NCBI GenBank assembly: GCA_030512335.1
Contig: JAULSU010000006.1
Coordinates: forward strand, 1,550,001 to 1,614,000
Origin: Immersiella caudata
Lineage: Eukaryota > Ascomycota > Sordariomycetes > Sordariales > Lasiosphaeriaceae
Reading direction: 5' to 3'
Length of the DNA: 64,000 bases
Part shown: piece after piece, positions 21,971 to 33,435 of the stretch
Layout of the letters: the number at the start of each line of letters is the position of its first letter
Position numbering within the stretch: position 1 is the stretch's first letter
Notes under the pieces: generated by a model
Seen by the model: only the letters and a program-made list of their open reading frames with translations
Database searches by the model: none
What the model was told of the DNA's origin: nothing
Position numbers and translations under genes: made by a program

Positions 21971-24900
21971 TCACGACCTCCTAAACATACCTTTCAACTT
22001 ATATGCGTACAACCTCCGTCGCCTCCACGCTTGTTTCGGTTCTTGTGCGCCCTCCCATTCTCTAACAAGTTCAGGATAGCTTCTCCCCCACTCTTGCACA
22101 TATTCCGCTGCTTCTCCAGAAAGCACACTGGCACCCCCGCCGTTGGTGTCCTCCCAAATGTTGCACCCCATGGAGTCTCGAGCTTGCAAAATCATGAGAA
22201 TCAAGCGCATGATGGTTTCTCCATACTCAACACGTCCTACCTTGGATCGAGTGATGAAACTTGAAAGGCTCGGAGGAGTGTACCCATTCTTGATCATGAG
22301 ATTTGCAACCGCTAGTGCAGTTTCACATGGAAGTTGTGAGCCGTGGATACGCATCAAAGCGTGCACCAGCAACCAAAGCAAATCGATGCGGCTATTCGCG
22401 AAGACTGAGGGATTCTCTACAAGAGAATCTTCAAGGTATAGCAGGAGTCCCGATGACGCTGCGATGCTTAAGGCTATCTCGGGGTCATTGGGGTCAGCAG
22501 GGCCAGGGAGGATAGTGGAGACATTTGCAAATCCGATAAGCCGTTCAAACATACGATAAGCCGATTCGCGGTGCTGGAAAACTCGAAATTGGCTTTTCCC
22601 AGTCGTCCGCTCCGCCGATTGAGCTTGCCGAACAAACTGCACTTCGCTCCTGTAGTTATGACGAAGTCCGTGGTCAAATAGATACGTCCGGGCCAGGAAT
22701 GTGTGTCCATTCTCGACGACGTGTGCCGATCGTGAGCGAAGAACGATCCTCTTGAAGTCAGGAGTCAGGACAAAATCCTTGACTGTTTGGTGCATCAACT
22801 GAACAACTTCAGCCTCTGGACTGCCGTTGCTATCTCCGTCATCGCTGTCATCCACATCACCGTTGTCCACAGGAGGTTCGACGGAGGGTCCCCGGGCCGT
22901 AATCGCCCTGAACTCGATTAAACTTCCGGACAGCGACCTGAGACGACTCTTAGCTTCCCGCATTTTGTCAGCTAGATGAAGTTTCCTGAAACCCCTTTCG
23001 GCTTCTTCCCCTGTGGTCGCCTTCGAGATCGCTAGAGCTTTGAGCATGGTATCGACCCGGACCGTCTCTTCTATGCGTGACAGGATTTCGAGAACAACGT
23101 AGGCAGCCCATCGGAATGTTTCCTCAATCCGATCAATGATACTCTCGTAATAGTCGTCCAACTCATCGGGTAGGGAGTCAAGACACTGTTTGAGCGATTC
23201 CCTAAGGTGCCCTTCTCCCTCATTCCGGGAATTGGTCACAGCTTCAAATAAGTCGCGGAGCACCAGCCTGACCCAAACAAACACCCCTCTGGCACGCTCT
23301 ATGATTGAAGGTACCAGACTACTCAGCGGTATCAAACCGTTCGGGAAGCGTTCGTCAATTGAGTTCCAGCAATAGCGAGATATGTCGTCCTCGTTGTACT
23401 TATGAATAGCAAACCCAGGGCTGCTGCCAAAATGACGCTCGAATACAGCCCACGGGCGGCTTGAGAAACATATTCGCATGCGACACCGTGAGCCTTCCCC
23501 TCGTTCCTGAATGTGTCTTAGGAACCCTGTTATAAATTCGGGCTCTCCATCGTATTCGTCAAGGGCGTCGAGAAAGAGGCAGATGTGCATGCTCAAAATC
23601 CTTTGCGTGAAGAGGGCATCTATGATGTTGAGCAGCTGACTCTGTGACCACAGGTAACCACCTTCCTCCTCACGAGTGTAAAAACTCAGTCTTAGCTCTT
23701 CCCTTTGGACTTCGCTCAGCAAGGCCTCGTTCGCTGAGCTATCTGGCCAGAGAGGACCGTCGGGCCCAGTGACATCCTCGATGACCACTCCTCGGCTTTT
23801 CAGCAACCGCCGTAGTTCCCTCGCCAGAGAAGTGCTCCCTTTCGATTGCCTGGGTTTCGTTTGCTGGCAACGCAAGAGCACAGCCAACTCTTCTTCTTGA
23901 AGTTGTTGGAGCCCGGCTTCTGTGAATACCTTCTCCAATTCGGATTGCAAGCTCCCTAGGCCCCGGGTGGCCGCAGTTTCATGATATGTGGCATCCAAAG
24001 CAGGGCCAAGGCACGACAGGAGTTGAGGCTTCTGTTCAAATATTTGTGTGATGATGCTGCGAAGGAGCCCTGAGAAAGACCGTTGAACCTCGCTTCCTCG
24101 GTGGTGGAAAAAGAACCCGAGCTGCATCTGCTCCGCTCGTGACCCCGGTGGGCCCCATTCGTGGAGAAGTTGTGCGGTCCGCTCGTTATGATAAATATAT
24201 TTCATCAGCGTAGACTTGCCAGACCCGGGCTTGCCGCGTATCCAGTATATCCCCCGGCCGCCGAGGAGCCATTGTCGGAAGCCGGTGGTGTCGTCATCAT
24301 ACACCCAGCTAAAGGTACCCTCGTAGTTCTTTTCAATCTGGTCCTCACGCAGGTCTCGCTGAGACGCTCGTAGCGCATCCCTGATTGCTATGCGGTCTGT
24401 CAGCATTTCAAACATCTGAGAAAAATGGTACACGAGTTAAACAAACCGCTAAGATCCCAGTGAAAAGCTTCCCTCCTACTAGGCTCTTGAGCAGGGCCCA
24501 ATAACTTCGAGGTATAACCCGATGTGCCCTGGTGGGGCCCTGAGATTGGGCGCACGTCTTGGCCAACCATGATTTGCAACTTGTGGATGATGATCGTCAA
24601 GGCGGTGTCGCTCTGCCTAAACTTGACAATTCCGGAGTGATCCTCGTCGATTTGTATTGTCGCATCCCGGTGGGAATAAATGGACTGACTGGTCGCCGAC
24701 GCTCTGTCCACGAGAAGAGCCAGGGGCCCTGACATGGAGAGCGCCCCGTCTCGTGCTTTCTGTGAATCCGGTTGGTCAGCGAGCTATACCCAAATAGAAA
24801 GCTTGATAGGGACCATGCTCACCGCCACAGTCCTCGTCAACTTTGTCTCATATGCCCAAAACGTAGTCATGTTCTCGAGGAAAGGGATGTGGGAGAACTG

Positions 24901-25791
24901 GTCCTCCAGTTCACCTAGATATTCCGACTTGTTTGTCAGATCTCTCACCAGTCCTTCGTTTGGCTGCGCTTGGACGATGGAGTGAAGGGACTCGAATGGC
25001 ATCGGACTGCTGGGAACCCCAAAGAAGATGATGCCGCTTATCTTGTCGAGAATGGAAAGACGTTGCCCCAAGGTCTTACCAGAGATCTTGGCAACTTGGA
25101 CAAGGGCCTGCTTGAGTACCACCCCTCCAAGACTATGAGCCAAGAATACTAGCGGCTTTGCGTCCGACGTTCCCAAATTGCAAGCTTGCAGCGTGTTGAT
25201 AAGGGTGCCGGAGATGTCCTTGACGTTCTGGGTCGAGTTGCTGCCAGCAATGGCAGTATCGTAGCCATAGATGTAGAACCTCACGTGGGGCAGATGGGCT
25301 GGCAGTGTATCTCTAATCCACATGTAGTCCTTGTCTCCCCCGTGAGGCTGCCACGAACCAAAAGGGTGCCCTGCTAGTCCGCATATGGCGATGCAGCTCA
25401 TGAAAGTCAGTGCCATGTGCAGAATCTGTTGAAATGAACAAGAAACGACTCACTCAACTCGGTGCTGCGGCTCGTTGACGTGATTCAGGGACGTGAGGCC
25501 GAAGAAGTGGGTGTCGATGATGGGGCCGATGTTGCCAGCGTTGCGAACCACCCACTCTTGTGCACGGGAGTCCTGCTGTAGAAGGCTAGGGGGCTTTCTG
25601 AACATCACTGTCGCTGTCCGAGTTTTTGTGGCACTTTCCGTTCGAGCCTCGTCTGCCACTGAGTAGACCACGACATCGTCGGCCGCGACATCGCCAAGAT
25701 GAGCCGAGATGATCTTGGCAGCAGATAACTTGCTATCTGCATCACTCGAAAGATTTCGGGCTCGATAGACCTTTGGAACCAACGAAGCCAT
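21971..25791 (-). CDS. NLR-like STAND protein: SesB-type lipase domain plus NACHT
   Basis: Four exons are inferred: 25454-25791, 24823-25396, 24556-24759 and 21971-24415, giving about 1,186 residues. The start at 25791 ('MASLVPKVYRARNL') matches the usual SesB-like beginning; a longer N-terminus to 25932 is possible. Residues about 110-310 form an alpha/beta-hydrolase with 'GHPFGSWQPHG' and the nucleophile elbow 'AHSLGG' (Ser about 201). Then comes a NACHT NTPase with P-loop 'GKPGSGKST' (about 433-441) and Walker B 'LFLDALDE' (about 652-659), then a helical C-terminus with no WD, TPR or clear ankyrin repeats. Fungal NLRs of this type are thought to sense non-self and fire the lipase to damage membranes. 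The first intron uses an unusual GAG acceptor and the third a GTGCGC donor, so exon edges there are less sure. Both catalytic centres look intact. Confidence 0.88.
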
Positions 25792-26559
25792 CTTGAGGAT
25801 TATGTTGTTGGGTGTGGTGCGGAATGGAGGTCGGGCGGCGCTAACCAACGACGGCGGGGTCCCGCGTGATAAGACCGCGATAAGGGAAGAGCTGCCTGAA
25901 CCCTCGGCGAGTGCCGCAAAGGCTGGCGTCACTCATGGCGTCCAATAGCAATTGCGTTGGAAGATTTTGGCACATTCGGTGTGCATTTGTTTCTTAAAGT
26001 CCAGCTACGTCAACCGTTGAAAGTTTCACTTTGCCCTGGACGTCCCCTAAACACGTTTCTGTTCGCTTTCCAGGGCTGCTGGTGACATGAAAGTAGGCAG
26101 TGGTCCTGTCCTACGCTCTGCCCAAAGAGGGAAATCGACTCCCTAGGAGAACCCCGCAGAGCCCACGTCTCACCTTGCGTGCATCATCCCAGTGACGTAA
26201 GCAGAGCCTCGTTACACAAAACGTCCTGAGTGGTAATAGGCACTGCTGTCCTAATTGAATTCTGACGTCAAGACGCTACTCTGTCCCCGCAGAATCCTTC
26301 CCCTTGAATGCGACCCAGGCAGTCCGAGATCCGAAGATCCGAAGGAATCGACTGCGCCTCTGGGGAAATCACAGGTCCGGACTGTCATAGGCCAAAACAA
26401 AATACCCCAGAAATGGAAGCGGGCAGCCTACAGCGGTGCCGATCATCACACTCTGGCGGCTACAAGAGCCCCGCAGCCCCCGTCACTAGACGAAATGGAG
26501 ACCAAGTCGCAGATCGAAAGATTCTCACAGAATTCGTGTAGCGAGCCGCCACTGCAACA
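25792..26559. other. shared upstream region of divergent genes
   Basis: This lies between the NLR gene (minus) and the X325 gene (plus), so it must hold both promoters. The minus frame continues open to 25932 and could add 47 residues to the NLR protein. No other gene is seen. Confidence 0.45.
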
Positions 26560-27339
26560 ATGTCAGCCACCATCCTGACCCTCCTCGCCCTGGTCAGTGT
26601 CGTCCGCTGCCACACAGTCATCACCTACCCTGGATGGCGCGGCAACAACCTCATCACCAACGCAACCTTCCCCTTCGGTATGGGATGGTCCTATCCATGC
26701 GGCGGCATCGGTCCAACTGCCAACCGAACAGCCTGGCCACTTGACGGAACCGGAGCACTCGCCTTCCAGCCCGGTTGGTTCGCCGGACACCTCCAGAACC
26801 TGATGTACGTCAACCTCTGCCTCGGCGCCGAGCCCCAGAACTGCTCGCTTCCCATGGTTCCCGTCTTTGAGCTCCGCGGGCCCAGCAACAACCCGTACCC
26901 AGGCACCGTCTGTCTGCAATCGATTCCACTGCCAGAGGGCATCAGACCACAGAAAGGTGATTTGGCGTCAATTCAACTCGTGCAAACGCCGCGGCATGGC
27001 GGGGCGCAATATAGCGTAGGTGTTCGATCCTGTCGACGGCGAGAATTTGATGGGGACTGACGATAACTGCAGTGCGCGGACATCATCTTCACCGATGACG
27101 CTGCCGAAGTGCCGCCGGTAACGGTGGATAATTGCTTTAACTCGTCGGATATCAGCGTCAGCAAGGTGAGGATTGTCGCCGAGTCGGCGGGCCCGACTGC
27201 GCCGACAGGGGTTTCTCCGCCGTCGACTTCGGGGGCGCCGCCTGCAACGTCAACGCCGGCCGGGAGTGGGGCGGCTTCCGTTGATGCGTCTGCGGTGGGC
27301 CAACTGTCAGCACTGTTGATGTTTTTGCGTTTGATGTGA
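26560..27339 (+). CDS. BIM1-like / X325 copper-binding, GPI-anchored protein
   Basis: Exons 26560-27015 and 27073-27339 (57-bp intron, donor GTAGGT, acceptor CTGCAG) give 240 residues. The signal peptide ends at Cys17, leaving His18 as the new N-terminus ('HTVITYPGWRGNNL'), the copper-brace histidine of the LPMO-like X325 family. Typical family blocks follow: 'GMGWSYPCGGIG', 'FQPGWFAGH', 'RGPSNNPYPGTVCLQSIPLP' and, after the intron, 'CADIIFTDD' with 'CFNSSDISV'. A Ser/Thr/Pro-rich linker and a hydrophobic end are typical of a GPI-anchor signal. Characterised members bind copper without cutting polysaccharides and take part in copper uptake or cell-wall processes (BIM1 in Cryptococcus, LaX325). 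It acts at the cell surface. Confidence 0.92.
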
Positions 27340-27847
27340 ACACCTCGGCCATAAAGAAGAAGATGCATGTGAGGCAGGAACGGCGACCGATAGCCCGATG
27401 GTGGAGGATGCTGGTGGGTCTTGCTGAGATGGGGCAGAGCATATTTGGTCAAGGTGGAAAGAGCAAAGCAAACTCTGATATTTCGTCTTGTCCGCCTCGC
27501 ACGGCCTTCAAACGTCCAGAAAGTAGAAATTTTCCGAGGCCAGAGCCTGACTCAAAAAGCTATGGTAATGTGATTCTTTGATTGCCTACTACTATGGCAT
27601 CGAAACCTCCCATCTGTCTTGAAACCTAGCTTCCCCGTTGTGCTTTGAGGAGGACGCCACCAAGAAAACCTAGGTTGTCATCTCAAAACTCTATCTCATG
27701 TCCCCTGCTCATATATTGGGAGGAAGATAAGCCTGTTTGCCTTCGGATGAATGAGACTTGGACATTCACGGAACGATTTATCTCAACATCTCAACATCCC
27801 CCAGCAAAAAAAAAAACGGCCTCCAGAACACACAACAAACCGTGATC
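27340..27847. other. intergenic region
   Basis: This is the 3' flank of the X325 gene and the upstream region of the small membrane protein, with a short A run at about 27,806-27,817. No gene is seen. Confidence 0.45.
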
Positions 27848-28396
27848 ATGGCTCCCCACCTCATGGAAAACTGCCAACACACACAGCAGCTCATGATTGG
27901 TACTCGGTCTTCCGCCATCGTGAAACTGCTATCGTTGGTCGCTTTTGAGATCACTCTTTTCGCCGCCCTCTTCATGCTCCTCGAGGTGGTGAAGGCCATC
28001 GCGGATCGCAAACAGAAGCAGCGTCGCGGGGCCAAACCCGACGAACCTGAAGCTCTCGCAGCAGACGACCTCAGCAGTGACTATGAAAAAGCGCCATCTC
28101 ACCAAGCTCAAGATGCCGCCACCAAACATCTACGCCCTCCTGAGATATCGACACAAGTCACAGCCATCGACGACTGGGTATTCATTCTTCCGACGACACT
28201 TGAAGGGGAGAAGAATGCAGCGGGCGACGAAAGGATCAAGCCTTCAACATCTTCCAGCCTGACGGCAACGAAAGAGCCTCATTGGGAGACACTAGACGTT
28301 GTCCTCGGACCTGAGAAGACTGTGACCATTAAGGTCCCGCGGAAGGATGTCGATTTCTTCATGGAAAGGATGGGAATGGTTGATGCTCAGTATTAA
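27848..28396 (+). CDS. small single-pass membrane protein, hypothetical
   Basis: The ATG at 27848 (context GTGATCATGGCT) opens 182 residues; an in-frame extension upstream to 27758 runs through a poly-Lys stretch and is less likely. A single transmembrane helix ('VKLLSLVAFEITLFAALFML') near residues 25-45 is followed by a basic stop-transfer 'DRKQKQRRG' and an acidic cytosolic tail. No family is recognised. Confidence 0.5.
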   Translation: MAPHLMENCQHTQQLMIGTRSSAIVKLLSLVAFEITLFAALFMLLEVVKAIADRKQKQRRGAKPDEPEALAADDLSSDYEKAPSHQAQDAATKHLRPPEISTQVTAIDDWVFILPTTLEGEKNAAGDERIKPSTSSSLTATKEPHWETLDVVLGPEKTVTIKVPRKDVDFFMERMGMVDAQY

Positions 28397-29407
28397 ATCT
28401 GTGGGCGCAGTTGTGGTTGAGGCGGAGGAGACTGCTACACGGTTCGGAGACAAGTGTAGGTGTGGTGGATGCTGTATTCCTGCTGTTTCGTGGCGAGCGT
28501 TTAGAGAGCCAACTTGAGATTTTTCGGATATACCCACTTCGTGTGGTTTCGGTCCTCCCACTTTGTCACACGAAGTGCAACTCTTCGTGCCACGATTGCA
28601 TACGATCACAGGATCCACCGTTCTGCTGCTCGATGCTAGGCCATGACAAAAACTCCGAAGCGAGGTTTGCTGTGCCTTCCCATTGGAGTTCAGGATTAGG
28701 GCCAATCTCGGTGTGTAGTGGTCACAGACCGCAGATGTGTTACGGGAGAAGCTCGAGGCGGGCTGACCCAAGACACACAGAAGTATTGTGCTCCTCAGAG
28801 GGATGTTCTCAGGAGGCCACCCGCTCCATTTTGTCAGTATAAATACCTCATACGCCTTTCCCTCGCAATGGCTCAAGATACAACTCCGTCTCTTCACCAA
28901 AAGCCCTAGTCTAGCCAGTAGCTCCACTCCTGAGGCCGACTCGAAGAGACACGAACGTGGGTGAGGCTGTTATCCAGTCAGGCAGACGGGCGACGAGGGG
29001 CTAGCAATACCTGTCTCCTGCCATTTCTTTCCTCCTACATACCTTGACATTTACCTGGGTACCACGTTTACATGAGAACACGCACAAGGCTGACGGAATG
29101 GAGCAGAACTGGACTGGCGCAGACTTCGTCGCCAGCACCCGCAACCGAACCATGAAGGGCTCAAGGACTTGTAAGGGGTCGGGGTACTTCATCAAGTGTT
29201 GTGGTAGTCTTTGTTCTAGGCCCTTGTGCTTCCCGGGACGTCTTTTCAGAGCAGCATGTCAGGACGTCAAAGACTGCTGAACCTTCATAGTAAGTCAAGA
29301 GTCGCTGCACAGAGATCACCCCATTAACCACAGAAAGAGCCTGAGCCCGTATATTGCCCTCTCTAATCCAGGTATAACCCAGCCCCCAATCACCCTCATG
29401 CCTCATG
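28397..29407. other. intergenic region between convergent genes
   Basis: About 1 kb separates the small membrane protein from the CFEM-like gene. A 211-residue minus ORF (28292-28927) overlaps the coding gene and has no domain, so it was left out. Nothing convincing is seen. Confidence 0.45.
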
Positions 29408-30665
29408 TCATTGTCCCTCACCCCTTCTCCCCCCATACGCCCCCAACCCATCACTCCCCGCATCCAACTCCGCCCTAAACATCGTCCCACCCTCCATCTC
29501 AACCGGCACCGGTTTCCTCCTCACCGGTCCAGGACTCATTGGAAACCCCCCACCACTACTCGCCGCCGACCCAGGCGTCACCGGTGGCGGAGGCGTCATC
29601 GCCGCCATCATCGGCGTTGTACTCGTAAAGTCCACTGGCCTCGCTGGCGACATCGCGCTCATATCATAACTCTCCGGCTCCATCCCCCTCTCCGACCTCC
29701 CCGACGACACAAAACTGCTCCCCGCGCTACGCCCCTTCAAATGATTATAATACATCCCCCCTCCCGCCACACCCGCCGCCGCAGCACCACCAGCTACATA
29801 CGCCGCATCCGAATCGTGATACGCACCCGGCCCGTGTCCCTGTCCAGGCGACGAAAACCCCGAGCCCGACACAGACCCTGAGTGATCCCTATACGGCGAC
29901 ACCGCCAGCGCAGAAGCCGTCGCGCCGACACCCCGCCCCGGCTCGAAGGGATCTTCCTTTTGGACGCGCCCGAAGTACGGGTCGTGCGGTTCGTCTTTTT
30001 GGCCGCGGCGGCAGTACCACATGAGGAGGGACATGGCGAGGAAGAGGGCGGCGATGCCGCCGATGGCGATACCCGCAATGGTGCCGGGGCCCATGGCGGC
30101 GGAGGAACCGGAGGTGGAGCTTTCGGGGGTGGGTGTGGAGATTGGGGAGATGGTTGGGGTGGAGGAGGATTCGAGACTCGAGGAGGGGAGGGAGGAGATT
30201 TCGGAGCTGGAGGCGGGGAGAGAGGAGGAGGCGGCGGGGGTTGCAGAGGAGGTTTTTCGGGATGAGGAGGATGATTCTGGGGGATTGTTAGTTTGAGGAG
30301 TTGAGATAGGGATGGGGTTGGGATCGCGTACTTGTGGTGGTTGTTGATTTTTTGGTGGTTGCGCTTGTTGTGAGGGGCTTGAAGTCGCAATACCCGTCGT
30401 ATAGCTTCAATACGCTGGTGAGCTCTGCTCTGTCGTGTTTACACTTGGTGATGACGCAGCTGCTGAGAAACGCTGTGGCTTTTGGTCGCGTGTCGGCAGC
30501 GCAGAAACACGAGTCGAGAATCCTGAGGTCGCCGCAGTCGAGGTGGCCTTCCAGATCGCCATTGTTGGCGTCTCGGTCGACACATGTTTGCGCGCACTTC
30601 TCGAGGGCCTTGTATCCCGCGTCTTTTTGGATCGATAGCGTCGCCGCCTTCGTTGTTGTTGCCAT
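29408..30665 (-). CDS. CFEM-like cysteine-rich, Ser/Thr-rich single-pass membrane protein
   Basis: Exons 30332-30665 and 29408-30276 (55-bp intron, donor GTACGC, branch AACTAAC, acceptor CCCCAG) give about 400 residues. The N-terminal domain has eight cysteines, in 'ALEKCAQTCVDRDANNGDLE', 'LDCGDLRILDSCFC', 'SCVITKC' and 'GYC', close to the CFEM pattern. A Ser/Thr/Pro-rich stalk of about 80 residues, a transmembrane helix ('GTIAGIAIGGIAALFLAMSL'), a basic stop and a Gly/Ser/Pro-rich cytosolic tail follow. This looks like a cell-wall or surface sensor. The start is uncertain: the ATG at 30665 gives no good signal peptide, while the frame stays open to 30818, so a missed 5' exon is likely. Confidence 0.72.
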
Positions 30666-32340
30666 TGCGCTGGCTGGTGTGACTCTCGTCAAGCGTTGGT
30701 GGGAAGAGGAGACCTCGAGGGACCCCGCGGCCCGCGCCGTTGAGGATTTTGTTAGACTGAAGAAACATGGAAATTGGCAGCGGGATGGAGAACCTTGGTA
30801 GCAAATCCTGGTCGTCAATCGGGGGATCCAATCCCGCCCTTACGGTAACCCGGTCAGTTCCTGGCCAGTGCCGTTTTCCCGTGCGCCACTGTCACTGCGA
30901 GCTGCAAGTCGTCAGGGACAGTGAGTGGCTCCACATCTTTAGCGTGTTACAGATTGAAATTAAACATCAGATGTTTTGCTGGCGCCTAGCGCTTCGCCGT
31001 TTGAAGGGAGCCCAAAAGGAGTCCTGCCCAGGCGATTTTTAATAAGAACGTCATTTTCGCATCCAAGGTCAGAACTCGGTGGAACCGGCAGCTGGAGTGC
31101 GACGTCGAGGGCTTCGTCGCGTCGACGTTGCGCGACCTGGGGAAGAGGTAGCAGGGTTAGGGTTGTGACCCACATTGAACAAAGGGGCGTCCAATGGAGG
31201 CCTGCGAGGTCGCGAATAGCTTCGTCTGGTCAAGTACGAACACAAAAAACAGTTCCGCCAATATTGCTTGTGAAGGGCACGGAGCATTGCGCAAAGTATT
31301 TCTGATTGGCATAGTATTTTCGACATATATCACAGAATTTAAAGGTTCGAGTATTTTTGGCTTTTAAATGTTTTCTGTTTGTCGAGGGCTGGAGCACAGA
31401 AAAATGCGATAAAGGAGTCCTGGCAGCTGATGTGATCTTGCCCTTTGTCCAGAGCGTAAACCCACCCAAGGGGGGTAGGCAGGTGTCCGCGGAGAAGTGA
31501 CAGGACAAAACAACCTCGGTATCTCCCAACTGCCATTCCCCTTCCTGACCGCAAGATGCAGCCAGGCTGTCACCCTCCGCATCCCATCGATCCGAGGCCT
31601 TCCGTCCGCAAACCGAGTGCTCCTGATGAAGTTCGCGGCCTTGTCAACCCTCGTATCCAGGATCACCGGTTCCGTGGCAACACAGTCCGGGTTAGCGAAA
31701 TAAACCGGTTGGTTAGGATTGTGTTGATGCATGGTCCATGGAAGCGAACGATCTCGTGGAGGACAGTGAGGCAAAAGGAGGGGGCGAAGAACGAGAGGAG
31801 GTCTTGGAGGGCGTCCTCCACTGCGTGTCCGTTCCTGGTTCAGGCGAGAGGGAGACCGCGGCCGTATAGGAAAGAGCCCGGAAGGGAAGCGGGGAAGGGG
31901 GCTCGGAGCAGGGGACCCTGCAGATGTTACAGATCATGGTGTCGTCGACGATGAAGGTTGGCCGACCTGCGAAGGTGACAGAGGGCATCCTAGCTGTTTG
32001 GTTAGAACGATAAGGGAATTGCGGTATACTTACCTAGTAGGGTGGTCAGTGGTACTGCGAGTCAGCGATATCCGCGAGTGTGAGTGTCAGATGAGATAAG
32101 ATGGGAAAAAATGGGCTCGAGCAGATTATATTTTATAAGCTATTGCCCATCTTGTATCATGATTGAGCTCTCCCAAGTAAAGTGGGAACCGAACAGTGTA
32201 CTTGTGTCGATTTGTGTTGCTATGTTCTTCTTCGAAGTTCGAAGGCGTCAAACAATGGTTTCGTAACAATCTCTCGGCACCCTCGAACCAGGGCTATTGT
32301 TATCCCACACCCCTTTGATTGTGTCCGTTTGTTTTCGCTT
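30666..32340. other. long region without a confident gene
   Basis: Several medium ORFs overlap on both strands. On the minus strand at about 31,700-31,990 a frame after a possible CGCAG acceptor reads 'LLSFFAPSFCLTVLHEIVRF', which recalls a metallopeptidase helix with a lost second His, but no full gene can be built. The remainder has no recognisable content; the right end is the THI4 3' flank. Confidence 0.35.
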
Positions 32341-33408
32341 TTACTTGTCGTTTTGAGCCTTGCGCAGGTCAAAGACACGGAGAACCTCCTCAGCAGCCTT
32401 CACTCCCGAGAGCACCATGGCACCAAAGGTGGGACCTATTCGCATGTCAGCTCATCCTTCACACCCTGAGTGCGCACAACCAAACTTACCCATGCGATTC
32501 GCCCCATCCACCTCGGACAACTCCATACCGCCCACAATCAAGCCCGGAACCACCTCCCTGGTCCCTTTCACAATCGCATCCTCCGCAGACTGCATATCCA
32601 ACCCACGCATACCACCCAACTGCTCAATCTGCTTCATACCGACCAACCTCTTCACCGAAAACGCACCAAACGGCCCATCGTGACCCGTAGTCGACACCAC
32701 GACGGGCGCATTGATCGTGTTCGGATCCATGCAGCTCTGATCATCATGATGCATCGACACCAACGTCCAATTCGTCACCACACCCGCAACCCTCACCTTC
32801 CCATCTTCCGCACCAACCTCACCATCCGCATCACCATCGTGCTTCCGCGTGATCAGATCCTCCACCGTCGTCGCATTGAACAACTTGACATTCTCCATCC
32901 CCAGAACACGGCTCAACACCGTGCTCGTGAACAGCGCAGCGTGCTTCACCACGACATAGTCCCCCTCATCCTCGAAGGGAACACCCACATCCGTGAGGAA
33001 CACATCCGCAGGCTTGCGCATGACCATGGCGCTGAAGAGCTGTCCGCCCAGCCAGGCGCCACCACCCGGGGCGACGCCCGCCTCGACGATGCTAATGCGG
33101 AGATCGGGACGGAGCTTGGCGAGGGTGTAGGCGCAGGAGAGACCGCAGGAGCCGGCGCCGACGATGACGACGTCGGATTCGGCGTGGGTGTCGAGGTCGC
33201 GGAAGTAGCGGCGGGTCATGGCTCGGGAGACGGTGGACTCGCGGATGGGTGCGAAGGAAAAGGTCGACCAGTTATTGAACATGGCGGTCAGGGGGGTGGT
33301 GAGTTCCCCATTGAGGTTGCCAGTGCCATTGGTGTCTTGGGACTTGGTGACAAGGGTCTTGTCGATGACGCTGACGGGAGCTGGGGTGGGGATAGCGATG
33401 GGGGCCAT
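32341..33408 (-). CDS. thi4: thiamine thiazole synthase (THI4)
   Basis: Exons 32490-33408 and 32341-32435 (54-bp intron, GTAAGT..GAATAG) give 337 residues, the normal length. The NAD/FAD-fold signature 'VIVGAGSCGLSCAY' starts near residue 81, followed by the family block 'GGGAWLGGQLFSAMVMRKPA'. Cys226 in 'QSCMDPN' aligns with yeast Cys205, the residue that donates its own sulphur, making the enzyme single-turnover. Other conserved blocks are 'VSTTGHDGPFGAF', 'GMELSEVDGANRMG' and, in exon 2, 'PTFGAMVLSG'. It builds the thiazole half of thiamine from NAD and glycine. Expression is almost certainly controlled by the TPP riboswitch just upstream. Confidence 0.97.
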
Positions 33409-33435
33409 GGTGGGTAGCTGGAGCTAGGTTCTAAC

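Noticed and set aside
28292..28927. 211-residue minus ORF
   Set aside because: It overlaps the end of the small membrane protein gene, has no domain and no splice or promoter support.
29408..30390. Arg/Pro/His-rich overlapping ORFs opposite and within the CFEM-like gene
   Set aside because: They are shadows of the Ser/Thr/Gly-rich exon; splice signals and the transmembrane segment support only the minus-strand frame chosen.
32470..33417. 315-residue + strand ORF
   Set aside because: It is antisense to THI4 and rich in His/Arg as expected for the reverse complement of a GC-rich gene.
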